A stretch of DNA of 64,000 nucleotides from Prosapia bicincta (taxonomy: Eukaryota > Arthropoda > Insecta > Hemiptera > Cercopidae). Numbering within the stretch: the stretch's first letter is position 1; each line of letters starts with the position of its first letter. Where the stretch lies: contig JBAIZL010000003.1 in the NCBI GenBank assembly GCA_036971475.1, forward strand, positions 50,481,842-50,545,841, given 5' to 3'. Positions 1-10,999 of this stretch are shown one piece after another. A program made the translations under genes and the position numbers. A model generated the notes under the pieces. The model saw nothing but the letters and a program-made list of their open reading frames with translations. It had not been told where the DNA came from and made no database searches.

Positions 1-143
1 TCCAATAGGGTTAAGGTACATCATTCTATTTTTACCTACCAAACTAAATACCCATTTATCTATTTTCTGAATGTCAATATAAACTTATCTCTTTATAATT
101 TTTACTACAATAAATGTTTACAAATTATAATGTATTTTTTCAG

Positions 144-187
144 GAGCGACATTTCGGCTTCGTTGTTTGGAACGACATCTGGTGGAG
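144..187 (+). other. candidate 44-nt internal exon
   Basis: A short GC-richer segment sits in AT-rich DNA between a good acceptor (tttttt-cag) and a strong donor (gtaagc). One frame is open throughout and reads SDISASLFGTTSGG after one leading base. No family is recognised. It could be an internal microexon of a host gene extending left of the window, or a chance pairing of splice signals. No neighbouring exon could be linked to it. Confidence 0.3.
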
Positions 188-603
188 GTAAGCAATAATT
201 TTACTTTAAACTAAATAAGTTCAGGAGCCCAGCAAGCTCTCTCAGCTTGTATGGGAGCACATCAAGCCGGAGACTATATCTTGCCGTATACGTTTATAGA
301 CTAGCCTTGAGTCTTATTGCCTTTAGTAGCTCCTAGCTGTTTAGGATGTACTCTTGCGACTTATCTGTGACGCAATTACAACCTGTGGGATATTGCCGCA
401 TGCCACCAAAATAAATATAATCTTAGCACAGTAGTATGCACAATATTAAAAACAAGTTATATAGAAAAAAATCTTTTTAACGTAAATTCCTACTGAGCTC
501 AACAAAAATAAAACCATTTTAGTTACTTTTTATTTTATAATTACAATTAATGAATAATTACAATTACTTAGTTCTTTATTAATACACAAGAATACATATT
601 GCG

Positions 604-605
<2 letters not shown>

Positions 606-656
<51 letters not shown>
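606..656. repeat. (TA)n microsatellite
   Basis: An uninterrupted run of TA dinucleotides of about 50 bases. The flanks (188-605 and 657-869) show no gene. Confidence 0.95.
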
Positions 657-659
<3 letters not shown>

Positions 660-869
660 ATAGTGTGAGCTAATAGATGGAATTGAAAAACACCCAAACT
701 ATAAAAATGTGCTTTCTATTTTACAAAAACAATGGAATTTTTACACGATTTTCACGCCAATGCGGTTAATGTGAGAGGATTGGGACATTGTTAGAAAATG
801 CAACTACTGTAATATTTCCAGTAAAACAGGTGTTACGTGGTTTTACTTGAAGAAATATACCTAAGGATA

Positions 870-936
870 CTTACCATTGCTTATCCGAAATGGTTCCGGC
901 CCAATTATTTCGGATAAGAGAGAGTTTTATTGTATT
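870..936. mobile_element. possible Tigger/pogo-type transposon terminus
   Basis: On the minus strand this end reads TA-CAATAAAACTCTCTCTTATCC followed by a GAAATAATTGGGCC block and a second ATTTCGGATAAG, the style of terminal repeats of pogo/Tigger elements with TA target sites. The mate terminus was not found, so the element is a fragment or its other end has decayed. The remaining sequence to 1745 holds no gene that can be supported. Confidence 0.35.
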
Positions 937-1749
937 TAGATACTACAATTTCTCCCTGCAGCGCTACACAATGGTGGCAACAGCTGATCAGAGCATAGCG
1001 TACTTTTACAGCGCGAGACAACTTGCACCCAGTGTAAGAACTTGAGGGGCATTTGGCATTACATGAACTGGCATTGTATGATGATAGTGTTACATTTTAT
1101 ATTGTAAGCGATAAGAGTATTGTAAAGAGTAACAGAATGAAGATCCTGTTAATTACTTGCTACCGCCTAATCACAATGACTTTACTTTTCTGTTTAAGTA
1201 CTGTTAAGTAGTGCCATTTCAAAACTTGTCTTCTCCATTTTTCAAAATTTTTCAGGAAAGACAAAAAAGTGATAACAGTAAAACGTCTTTGTATTTTAGA
1301 GCAATTTTTTAATGTTTTAGTATAGACCATTTAGTAGTATAAAAATATGAGTTAATCTAAATACAATGAATAACTTATGAGTAATATACGTTTAAAGTTT
1401 AAACATAGCAAGTTTTGCATCGGCAACTTGGAGAAGGCAAGTTTTGAAACAGAATGTTGTGGATAAGACAGGTTTTGAAGTCGTTCAATAAAAAATACAC
1501 AGACTATTAAAAATGTAACTCATTATTATTATTATTGTTATTATTGATGTTCAGGAAAAAGTGGTTAGTAAAATTAAAAAATATAGTAAAAAATTATTAC
1601 AAAATGTTAAAAAGGTAAATATAAAATTGTATCTTGTCTATTGTTTCAGAACATATTTTTACAACTTTGAAAATTTTATTATAAATGAAAATTATATGAA
1701 TAATTTATTCAAAAGTACATTATAAAAATAAACATTTTATGAAAAATAT

Positions 1750-2910
1750 TCACCATTTAAAAATAGATTCCTCGAAAGTTGTTGGATCGTCTTCTCGTTG
1801 CTTACAAAAATTAACTTGACTTTCATCTTCTCCATTTTCTACAACCAGTGTTCTGTTAAGAACATTCACATAAAACTCCAAGTCATTATTTTGTTTCCAC
1901 GTTGTACCAAAATGTTTTTGAATAAGATTTTCGACATCATTTAGTTTGGCATGTTTGACAGGAACACCTACAGGTACAGTTACTGGTTTAAAGTTTTGTA
2001 TCATCTTTCGTTTCTTGAGAATTGATTTTGGCATTCCACATTCAAGTGAATCACTTACTTCACGTTGAACTAGCACGTTGTTTCGCTGAGTTTTTCGTAG
2101 AAAACCCCGTTTAACTCGGGAACCTTTGAAGTGCCATTACCCAGGAATTTTAGCAACTCACCCTACTGCTTCTTTCCAGTTCAAAACTTCAACATCTTTT
2201 CCTAACTCTGTGACTGTTCCAAAGTTTTTGAAGGTCTCAATGTATTCTTGAGGGTTCACAATCACTGATTTCTTCTTTAAAGCTCTTTCAATGTTTCCGA
2301 ATACTCTGTCGGCTGGTAAGAAAGAGTGTCCGGGAATTGGAAATATTATTTTAATTTCTTTGATGTTTGGTGGTGCACAAGTAGCCATCCAAGACATACA
2401 CATTATTATCATTGTGAAGTTTCGGTTTTGACCACCACAACCATCAGCACACAGTCGTACGTCTTTTACAATTTCTGCGAAAATCGTATTATTCAGTCTG
2501 TGATAAACGCACGATGCAATTTCATTGGAGGCTTTCTGAAACTCATGTTCCATCCATGTGTAGATGAATACGTTATTTGAACTCATTTCAGTGATGTAAT
2601 AAACTTTCTGACAGAATCTTTCCTATCTTTGTAAAAAGCAGAACTTCTGTCACCCCCACGACATTCTCTGGGTAATTCTCCTGTCAGAAGATTATTTTGT
2701 GCAATTCTTTCTATTCGATCTTTTGAAACATTCAGAATCTGTAAGAATGATTTCTGACAAACAGGTAACTGAAAGCTTTTACAATCAGCAACTTTAACAA
2801 AGTACTGAATCGAAACTGCTTTACGAGAACTTTCCAATTTGTCTGCTCTTTTTCGGTGTGGCCTACTACAATTAATGTACTTGAGAATATAATGATAACC
2901 ACTTGTAGAC
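1750..2910 (-). pseudogene. decayed DUF7869-type transposon-associated protein gene
   Basis: Read on the minus strand, three blocks occur in the order expected for the insect family annotated with DUF7869. The first (2910-2583) contains a CRGGDRSSAF block. The second (2586-2158) contains EIASCVYHRL, LCADGCGGQNRN and FPIPGHSFLPADRVFGNIE. The third (2076-1750) has HAKLNDVENLIQKHFGTTW. Blocks two and three are in one frame, separated by two stop codons near 2137 and 2119. Blocks one and two abut with a frame change, and the segment that normally lies between them, around 100 residues by my recollection of the family, is missing. The gene is therefore broken by an internal deletion and stops. Upstream, an in-frame stop lies near 2911. 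Such genes are multi-copy in insects and are usually regarded as transposon-derived; their biochemical role is not known. Confidence 0.8.
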
Positions 2911-3318
2911 TAACGGATCAGCTGATCGGCGGCCATGCTTATTATTGTAAATGGAAGCTTTCTATTGGCTAAAATGGAGTAGGCAAGATTTGCAGTAAAA
3001 CATTTCCCAAATATAGCCAGTTTTGCAACAAACACAAGATTTTGTCTTCATTTTAAATGTATTTATAAAGAGTTTTGATTCAAACAGATGTTATATTTGA
3101 AAAGAGCATGAAAAATACTATATGAATTCACAGCTAACTAAATTTCAATTTTTGGTGGAGAAGGCAAGTTTTGAACTGGCACTACTCTGTTGTGTTGCAC
3201 TGTTTTGCCTTGTTTTAAATAGTCCAGACGAACATTTAAAAAACATTACATAGATGTGCATTAGGAAGCTGTTGATCCGCATTTAAATTTATTTTTAATA
3301 TTCATTTTCTATTCACAG

Positions 3319-3431
3319 AATGCTGAAATGAATGTCTACCCGCTTACATGTTCTTTGTCTCGACCAATCTTCTAAATTACCCCTTTCGACACAACCTTTT
3401 CTAAATCTCTTGAAGAACAGGGTCATTTCAG
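3319..3431 (+). other. candidate exon with start codon
   Basis: An acceptor-like attcacag precedes the segment and a strong donor gtgagc follows it. From the ATG at 3332 a 33-codon frame runs to the donor, beginning MSTRLHVLCLDQSSK. The product is not recognised and there is no clear promoter. It may be a first coding exon or chance. The stretch from 3432 to 4720 is AT-rich with no gene I can support. Confidence 0.2.
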
Positions 3432-4769
3432 GTGAGCAACGAACAGAATTATTTAATAAAATAAAACATTACATTAAATTGTATGTTGGGGGATTAAAAA
3501 TAACTTTTTTTTTTAATTTCTAAATCAGTATACATTATTTTGTAAATTATTTTAAGCTAAGTAAAATGTTAGTTATAGCAATGGTGGACGGCGAAAGTGA
3601 GTTCTATCCGTTGTATTTCGTGAATAAATGGGGCTGATGTTTTAATTTATACGGTTTGCTTTTCTTATTTGAGGAGGAAATTTACCGTTCTTCGCAACAT
3701 CAAATTTGTGCACTACACGTTTCTAAGTCCGATGTTTTCATAACGTCACAAAGCAATGCCCATTACTGACAAATTGTGAAGCTTTCCTCAAGACAGCGTT
3801 TATTCTTGAAGTTTATAGAACGTGCTAATTTCCACTGAGGGTACAAGCACATTCAAAACTAATTTCAGTAAAGTCAATGATTTATTGAATCTTTTCAGTA
3901 AATTTTTAAAAACAACAAAATCTAATTAATTAATTACTAGCACACGACAAACTCCATAGTCTGGATCCGAATAAAGATAGAAGTATTGTATAATTTTATT
4001 TATTGATACAAATTGAATATCATATAATAGGCCCAAATTCAAGTTTTTCATAACAAAATATCTTTATAAACAATATTTTTTATGAAAGCGTTTTGATGTA
4101 TTATTTGTTTACAAATCATACTCAGCTGTTTTTAATGAAATATATTTATTAAGGAGGTTTTTGATAATTTTAAGTATATCCATTAGTGGGATAAAGGAAG
4201 TCACTAAAAAGGCCAAACCCAGAAACTCTAAGACGGTGAATCGAGTGATCTGAAATTTTTTGCAATCTCTTTTAAAATATATAAGGTCCATTAGTGACAA
4301 TAGTCTGTGTTGAGGAAATGCCCATTGCCCTTATAGGGGCAAAAACAACCCTTATGAGCAGAGATAAATGAATGACTTGAAATAAGTGAATCAAGTAATA
4401 GTATAATACGTTTTTGTGTCTGCTAAAACACAAAATTGAGGTTCCGAAACGAAAAAGTGAATTTTCTGGCAAAAATCAACCCTTTTGGGGGCCTTATCTA
4501 TAATCACCTTAAATAAATAAGCAAAAAAACTTTAAATACATTGTTTATAAAAAAATAATAGACTGCTCAGTCAGAAAATCAAAGTCACGTAAATGAAAAA
4601 TTGGTTTAACAGCCCTAGTAGCTGGTACTAGTAGCTGCAATGGTGTTCACATGACCTATAAAGCAGCATACAGCTTACAGACAGTGAAGCATGTGGCATT
4701 ATCGCTTTGCCAATAAACCCATTATAAACCTATTCCAACTTCTCCATTAGCGTCAAGCTCACTGGACAG

Positions 4770-5345
4770 TTCTTTTTCCAACACCGACGCTTTTTCACTT
4801 CCACGTGAAGTGTTTTTATGTTTCTGACTAAAAATATTTCTTGTTCTTAACTTTAACTTAAAACTTCTTTTTGTACGTGATAATTGTTTTACGTGTTCTT
4901 TGTAAAGTGTACCATTCCGCACATGCATAGGCCTTCTCTCTGTACAACTTTATTAAATAAGCTCTTAAAGTCAAATAATTGCCTTTGCGCTGGATAAACA
5001 TGCAGCCTCTTCAGCAACTCTTCAGCGAAGTGAAAAAAAATAATCTCCTATCACAATGTTTTTTCAAGTAGAAAAAAAGTGCCAGTTATCGCCAGCATCA
5101 CTAAACGTAAGAGACCGTTTTTTTCGAGTCTTTTCCGCTTTCAGATGAAGATGTTTCTAAGTAAATATTTCTTGTTCTCAGCTTCAACTTAAAACTTTTT
5201 CTCGTACGTAGTATTTTTTTTAACGTGTAAATTGTGAAGTGTACCATTTCACACATAGCCTACATACTCTCTGTACAGCTCTATTAAATAAGTTCTTGAA
5301 GTCAAATAATTGCCTCAGCGTTTGATAACAAACATTTGCTGTTGG
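4770..5345. repeat. diverged tandem duplication (two ~225-bp copies)
   Basis: About 4770-4990 and 5120-5345 are recognisably the same sequence: both run through a tatttcttgttct block, a cttaaaact block, an aagtgtaccatt block and an agtcaaataattgcct block. The second copy is also present at 35080-35260. The block belongs to the Tigger-like debris that ends at 5577. Confidence 0.7.
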
Positions 5346-5577
5346 TAGCTATAAGAGGAATGGCGTACTGTACACTATGTGAAGGTAAGTACAAACAGCA
5401 ATCCCAATGCCTATTCTGTACAATATTTATGTACTGTACTGTAACATTTTACAAATTATAATGTACTTATGCAATTCCCGTATCTATGTACATGTACTCC
5501 TGCATACTGTAATTGTCTGTAGGTATAGTATTTAACACACCTAGTCCTTATTACCCGCGGCCGCGGATACTGAGGTT
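5000..5577. mobile_element. Tigger/pogo-like element remnant, right end
   Basis: The right terminus on the minus strand reads CAGTTGAACCTCAGTATCC followed by GCGG and is flanked by TA. A matching terminus TA-CAGTTGTGCCTCCGTATCC with GCGG starts a related element at 34696. About 420 bp inside (5001-5420) are closely similar to 34935-35355. The terminal sequence and TA target are typical of Tigger/pogo elements. No transposase domain is legible, so this is either a decayed autonomous copy or a non-autonomous derivative. Confidence 0.55.
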
Positions 5578-5599
5578 CAACTGTAATTATATTTTTCCA

Positions 5600-7890
5600 C
5601 ATTATTATGCTTGTATTTTTACCTTTTTATTCCTCTCTATTTACAGTTTGAATACTTGTAATAGTTTTTATTTAAAGGACAAAAATATGTTAAACAGATT
5701 GTTTAATACAGTATTAAACTACAAACATTGCCCCTTCTATTTTCCCATGTGCATACTTTGACAACATTGTAGTCGCAGTTGCATGCAGTACGATTGAAGG
5801 GGCTAGTTCTAAGATGCAGTGTAAAGTTTAAAGACATGTAATATTGGATTTGTTTTACAAATTACATTCTTCATAACGTAGCAACGTTGGTATTTAATAG
5901 GAGAACTCTTTATTTAATAAAGAGAAGTTTAATGAAGCTGGGTTTCTGGAATTAGTTACAATTTTACTTTATAATGCTTACTTTAAGTTAACAATGAACT
6001 TTACAAACAAATTGTAGGCTCTCCTGTGGGATCTAACACCTCGCCTATATAATCCAATAAGGAATAGGCGATCTAGAATATCTGGGAAAAGTGAAACACA
6101 TTTAAGTCTACATTAACAGCTTGAGGATGATATTTTCAATGCCGTTCCTCTGAATAGAATGCGTGATATAGTCGGTTTGTTTAATATATGTAATTAGGAT
6201 AGAAATATAAAATTTAGGGTTCACTCATGAGTGTAATAACCTAACTTCGTAGACTTTACTTGGTTTTTGCTACAACCAAACCTATTCTTATAAAATGCTT
6301 ATGAAAACCTCCAGTGTATAGAATTTTCTGTGTTACAAGTTTTGTGGAACCTTGGAATTAGGTTTCGTGTTTCCGTTGACTTTGTACATCTTCAGGTATA
6401 AGGTTTTAGCAATTTTGGTGACGTCACATAGATATAACGTTGCCTCTACTATTTAAAACTAAGTCTATAACGACTCAAATTAACACATTGTCAGAAGTTG
6501 TAAAATTAGTTTAATTTAAGCGTCTCTAAGGATAGCTTGGAATCCACTTTCTGCGCAGCTGTAACAAGATAGAATAAAATGTTCACGTAGATAGTGACTG
6601 CCCTAGCCGTTACATCTTGGTCGAATGTTGTGAGGATACAACTCTGACTGCAACTGTAAATACTACGTAAGCTTTAGAAAATATTAAACAACCTGAACAA
6701 CTCCATGGTAAAAGTGTCAGCCCGCTCTGGGTGAAGCTGAAACAAAGCTCCCAGGGCAAGACAGGGTAAAACAGAACTTCTCCTCTTATTAGTGAGTTTC
6801 TAGTTCCTTTAAAACGTTGGAACAAAGAAGTTTTGCGTATCTCGTAGATTAATAGTTTAAATTCAACGAAGAACGACGTGGTGATAATGAATTTTCAAAA
6901 TTTTAAGCAAACGTTAGTATTCGGTGAAATTAGTTTAGTTCAAAAGAACCACAAAACTTTATTGCATCAATCAACTTGCTTAAAACATAACGATTTTTTG
7001 CTACTTCTTCATTCATTTTCTAAATTTTTATTCAATAAGCAGTGTCCAACTGACATCTTATATCGACCTTGCCAGTACAGCATACTCGATTTGTGCATTG
7101 ATATGTTTTTCACTTAATTTGTGTTTTTTAACTTTTTCACTCAAATGTTTAATGTCAAGTATTCCATCTACAGTCCACGGTTGATCCCATTACTATACAT
7201 GGGTAACAGAAAAAAGAGTTATTTATTCCACAACCACATAACCAGTCAGCATAATTATATAAATTATTAGGGTCTACTAAATTTTCTATTGTAATTGTTT
7301 CTCTTTCTATTTCTTTGTAATTGATTTATTACCATATTAGGCCTCGAAGGACCTAATCGTTTTAGTTCTACTCTGTGTTCTAAACTCTTTATGCCGTCTC
7401 TAATAATTGAATTGACATCATTTGAAATGTGGAAACAGAACCGGATTCCATTTTATTCTTAGGATCCAAATAAGAAAGATAACGGAACATTGAAAGAATA
7501 ATTATTATTTCCGAAATTTCAAATAATTTTCCCTTGTTTAGAATGTATTTGTAATTAACATATGTGAAAATTAAGAAAAATTGAGGTCGTAGACTACTTT
7601 GTAAACTATTATTAATGTACTAACACGTGTTTTAAAATTCGAAATAAATTGTAGAAAAAATATGAAAATCTATTTAACCCACTTACAATAGTAAATTACA
7701 TTCAATTAATCTGCTTAACGAGCACTCCGAACTCTAACACCAGAACTTCCGAAAAGAAATGATTACACTTATACAATTTGATTTGTTTACTTTGAGTTAA
7801 ATGCACCAACATTTATTTGTGAGAATATTACAAATAAGCCTACAATGCTGCTTCCTAAATTAGCCAGAATTGTAGTAGCAGCACTGATTA
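5600..7890. other. stretch without supportable genes
   Basis: AT-rich sequence with only short open frames that have no recognisable similarity and no consistent splice context. Several dispersed-repeat phrases are present, but no element boundary could be drawn. Confidence 0.6.
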
Positions 7891-7894
7891 GTCA

Positions 7895-8042
7895 TTTCTC
7901 AGCGCATGCGCATGAAGACGGGACTCCATCCTAGGCCACCCATAACACGCGCGTTGAGTGACGTCACCGCACGGTTTTGGCTGTTTCAACTTTTCCATGC
8001 ACACTCAATGCACTAGTCTAGGGGTCTCTGCTGTGGGTAAGC
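7895..8042 (+). promoter_or_regulatory. possible CpG-rich promoter / first exon
   Basis: A short GC- and CpG-richer island in AT-rich DNA holds an NRF1-like palindrome (gcgcatgcgcat), a full CRE-type palindrome (tgacgtca near 7970) and, after about 60 bp, a donor-like gtaagc at 8037. This arrangement would suit a small promoter with an untranslated first exon on the plus strand. No downstream exon can be linked to it, so the call rests on motif clustering only. Confidence 0.25.
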
Positions 8043-8154
8043 TTGCGGCTAATTTCGTGCGTTAACTGCTAAATATTTTATGGTTTTAACATTGCTTAAA
8101 TAATTCTAAGCTCTTCTTAACCTAATTTAAGACAAATGAATATTAATTAAAAAT

Positions 8155-8213
8155 TAATTTTTGTAACTGGGAGGGCTGCACCCCAGAGCCCTTTTGGACA
8201 AACCGCCACTGGT
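8155..8213. mobile_element. hAT-like terminus fragment
   Basis: The minus strand reads CCAGTGGCGGTTTGTCC followed by AAAAGGGCTCTGGGG, resembling hAT terminal inverted repeats (CAGTGGCGG start). The other end was not located, so this is a solo terminus. Confidence 0.4.
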
Positions 8214-8350
8214 AGCAGAGTCAGATTAACCATGTAAAATGTTATTTGCTTCACTGGGGTGAAGCTATTTATATGAAAGACAATTTACCTCTAATAATGT
8301 CTCTCATGTAATGGTTGTGTGTATTTGTGGTATGATGCTAAATTAGCCGA

Positions 8351-8987
8351 TTACAACGCCATGATATATCGCCTGCTTAAAACACTGTTGCACAAAGAAG
8401 AACACTACCAGAACTTAAACACCTTAAAACATAAAGCACAAAGTAACGGATACAACCCAACAATGATTGACGAATTTTACAACCGCCTAAAATAAACCTA
8501 CTAACCCAAATACAAACACAACACGACAATCCCATAAAATACTTATCAATATCATACAGATTTTCCAAAACCCACATTCTAACCAACACACTACGGAAAT
8601 ACAACTACAAAATAGCCCACTCCACACACAACACTCTCAATAAACAATTTAAACCCAACAACAATATCAACGACATTTACAACGCCACTGGAGCTTACAA
8701 ACTAACTTGCAGTTCATGCCCCAGTTTTTACATAGGCCAGACAGGGAGATCCTTCTACACACGTTATCAAGAACACATAAAAGCACTAACAAACAATAAC
8801 TACCAATCATACTTCCCCGATCATCTCAACTCCACAAAACATGACATAACATAGACATAGACATAGCATACATAGACATAACACCTTACCTACAAATTCT
8901 TCATAAACAACACAGAAATAACCAATGATACACTACCGAACAATACGAAATATACAGACACTTCAAACTACACCCTACACACATACT
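8351..8987 (+). pseudogene. Penelope-like element, C-terminal part with GIY-YIG endonuclease
   Basis: The plus strand, read through frameshifts, gives the RT thumb/linker region (YNAMIYRLLKTLLHKEE, then NGYNPTMIDE) followed by the endonuclease GAYKLTCSSCPSFYIGQTG, then RSFYTRYQEHIKAL. The GAY..YIGQTGRSF..R..EH pattern with a Cys pair between GIY and YIG is characteristic of PLE endonucleases, which nick DNA for target-primed reverse transcription. The copy is 5'-truncated, contains stops and frameshifts, and is interrupted at 8988 by a hAT element. Its tail resumes at 10321. Confidence 0.8.
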
Positions 8988-10320
8988 CATGGGCGCCCAT
9001 GTATAATTTTATAGGGGGGGCCAAATATGATACCTGGGGGGATGGGATTCCCTCTATGAGAAGGGGGTTCTGGGGAAATTTTGAAAAATTAGGGTTAAAA
9101 TGGCGAGTTTTAAGGCACTTTAGAAAATTCGAAACTTCTAATTTTTACAGGTTTTTTTGTATCGATTAATTTTTTTATAGAATGTGTGAATCTTTATTCC
9201 TTAAAATACTAAAAAATATAATAAAAAGCTCTTAGATAAAAGGAAACGCCCTTATAGTATGGCTATATTAGTAGAATATGAATGTATGGGTAAATGGGTT
9301 GAAATAATATTGGAGTGTATAAAGTTAAATTATAGTACTATGCAAATCCTTGTATTAGATCAATTATTATTATACCTACTTCATAAAAGGTTTGTTTGTT
9401 CCCTTGTTTTGTTTTATGTTATGAATAAAGAAGTAGCAAAGTAAAAGTTTTTCACCGGCATAGGCATTAGTATGAGTCCTATAGTAGAACAAAAGGGCGG
9501 CAGTGTAGGGTGTAGGGTACATCTCTTAAACTTAAACAAACAAGAAAAACAATAAGTTGAAAATATATAAGTAAGTATAATAAATAAGTAAGACAAAATA
9601 TATAAGTTGAACAAACAAGAACTGTTCCAGTTGAAACAAACATGTATCACGAAACTATTCAAATAATCAAAAGAGGATATAATAACAAAAGTTGTTTAAA
9701 CGTACTTGACGTTTGACGTTTGTTATGTTTTGTTGTTAGAAAATGTTTTCCCTTACCAATTAGGCTAATAATTTATCAATTTTGTAAATCGTAACATGGT
9801 ACCGTACACTATATTCAATATATAATCTCCCTGCTTCCTATTTGCATTCAATACAGTACTACAATGTCGAATGCAGATGACATGCAACAGAGAAGAAATG
9901 CAGCGTCAGTCGGAAGGGCCTAAGTTATCCTTCCTGTCACGTTTTCCTAATCATTGGGATAGCTGGCTCGCTGTGTCAGCGTCTAGGATATTAGTCGTGT
10001 CCTATTTAACTGTTTTTTTATTAATTGACGCAACCATTAACTGGTCCACATTGACATAATCACATATTATGGATATTCGATAGTTACTGACTTTAAAACC
10101 TACTTCGTTCAGTCAAGGTGTTAATATAGCAGAATCGCATAAATATACTATTTATATTGTTAATACTGTGAAAATTTTTTATAATTGAAATAGTTCTTCC
10201 ACATCAGCTGAAAATAAAAAAGAAATATTTGTACGAAAGTCTTAATAATTTTAATTGATATTTTTCTGGGAGCTAGGGGGGGCCACAGCCCCACCCTGCC
10301 CGTGTGTATGGGCGCCCATG
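8988..10320. mobile_element. non-autonomous hAT element (1.33 kb) nested in a PLE
   Basis: The element starts and ends with catgggcgcccat and its inverse, a 13-base terminal repeat that is itself nearly palindromic, and is flanked on both sides by the 8-bp direct repeat cacatact (8980-8987 and 10321-10328). An 8-bp target duplication and CA...TG ends are diagnostic of hAT transposons. G-rich blocks follow the left end (aggggggg) and precede the right end (taggggggggcc-like), with no legible transposase inside. It must have moved using a transposase encoded elsewhere. The perfect duplication indicates that insertion is younger than the decay of the surrounding PLE. Confidence 0.85.
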
Positions 10321-10525
10321 CACATACTCAATTCACAATTATATTACAACCCACACACACTTTTTGACATCATAGCTGCTAATAACCACAAAATAAACCC
10401 ACACCACCATAATATCCCACCCCCATCCTAAAACCCTAACCTACTTAAACCTTGAGATTAGTTATGGTCTGAGTTGAAAATTGGACACATCTCCTGAAAC
10501 AGCCGTCCTCAACAAATATAAGTAA
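10321..10525 (+). mobile_element. PLE 3' tail resumed after the hAT insertion
   Basis: The sequence is similar to 12620-12830, sharing the ggtctgagttga block, the cctcctcaacaa / gtcctcaacaaa block and the preceding C-rich stretch. It is the 3' tail of the element interrupted at 8988. The tail carries a hammerhead-like arrangement with a shortened core, described among the findings. Confidence 0.6.
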
Positions 10526-10740
10526 GTGCTACTATAAACAAGTTTGTAAATATTTACAAGTGTTCAGTTGCATTTGTGGTATTGGGGTTTTTCTAATATT
10601 TTTATTGTAATAATTTGAATATACAATATCAAGAGCACAGTGGTACAATATATAACAATGAAAATATTGGAAAGATACCACAAAAAGAAATACCACAAAA
10701 ATAATCAAAAATAACAAATAAAACCAGTTACTTAAGATTA

Positions 10741-10786
10741 AACCTTTATGCACATTTCGATGACCATGTCATCATCATCAGAGGGT
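10741..10786 (-). ncRNA. hammerhead ribozyme, type I, family C (core intact)
   Basis: The minus strand reads ACCCU, then CUGAUGA, one U, stem II GAUGAC-AUG-GUCAUC (6 perfect pairs), GAAA, then a stem III half AUG-UG-CAU counted from the first A, followed by A17 and AAGG. The core CUGAUGA and GAAA are intact. Stem I is weakened: the inverted partner at 10854 has ACCCU/AGGGU, whereas here one G is changed to A. The short stem III is typical of retroelement hammerheads that may act as dimers. Confidence 0.7.
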
Positions 10787-10853
10787 CTTATTAAAAAAGT
10801 ATAATCTAGCAAATAAGAAGTTACAAACTAGTGCGATGATAGGTTGTAATAAG

Positions 10854-10898
10854 ACCCTCTGATGTTGATGACTTGGTCATCGCAATGTACATAAGGGT
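10854..10898 (+). ncRNA. hammerhead ribozyme relic, family C (core mutated)
   Basis: The plus strand reads ACCCU, CUGAUGU, U, stem II GAUGAC-UUG-GUCAUC, GCAA, the palindrome AUGUACAU (counting A15.1), A17 and AGGGU. Stem I (ACCCU/AGGGU) and stem II are perfect, but two invariant core bases are changed: A9 to U and A13 to C. It is the inverted partner of the motif at 10741 and is expected to be inactive. Confidence 0.7.
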
Positions 10899-10999
10899 TT
10901 AATCTTAAGTAACTTGTTTTATTTGTTATTTTTGATTATGTTTGTGGTATTGGGGTTCTTTCCAATATTTTCATTCTAGTAATAATTTCAAGCATAAAG

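Larger units (their letters stand above)
10567..10990. repeat. inverted PLE-end repeat with outer direct repeats
   Basis: Roughly 10700-10795 is the reverse complement of 10845-10945, around a spacer of about 60 bp. Outside, a phrase beginning tttgtggtattggggtt occurs in direct orientation at 10570 and 10938. Each arm ends in a hammerhead-type motif. This resembles two element ends fused head to head. Confidence 0.7.
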
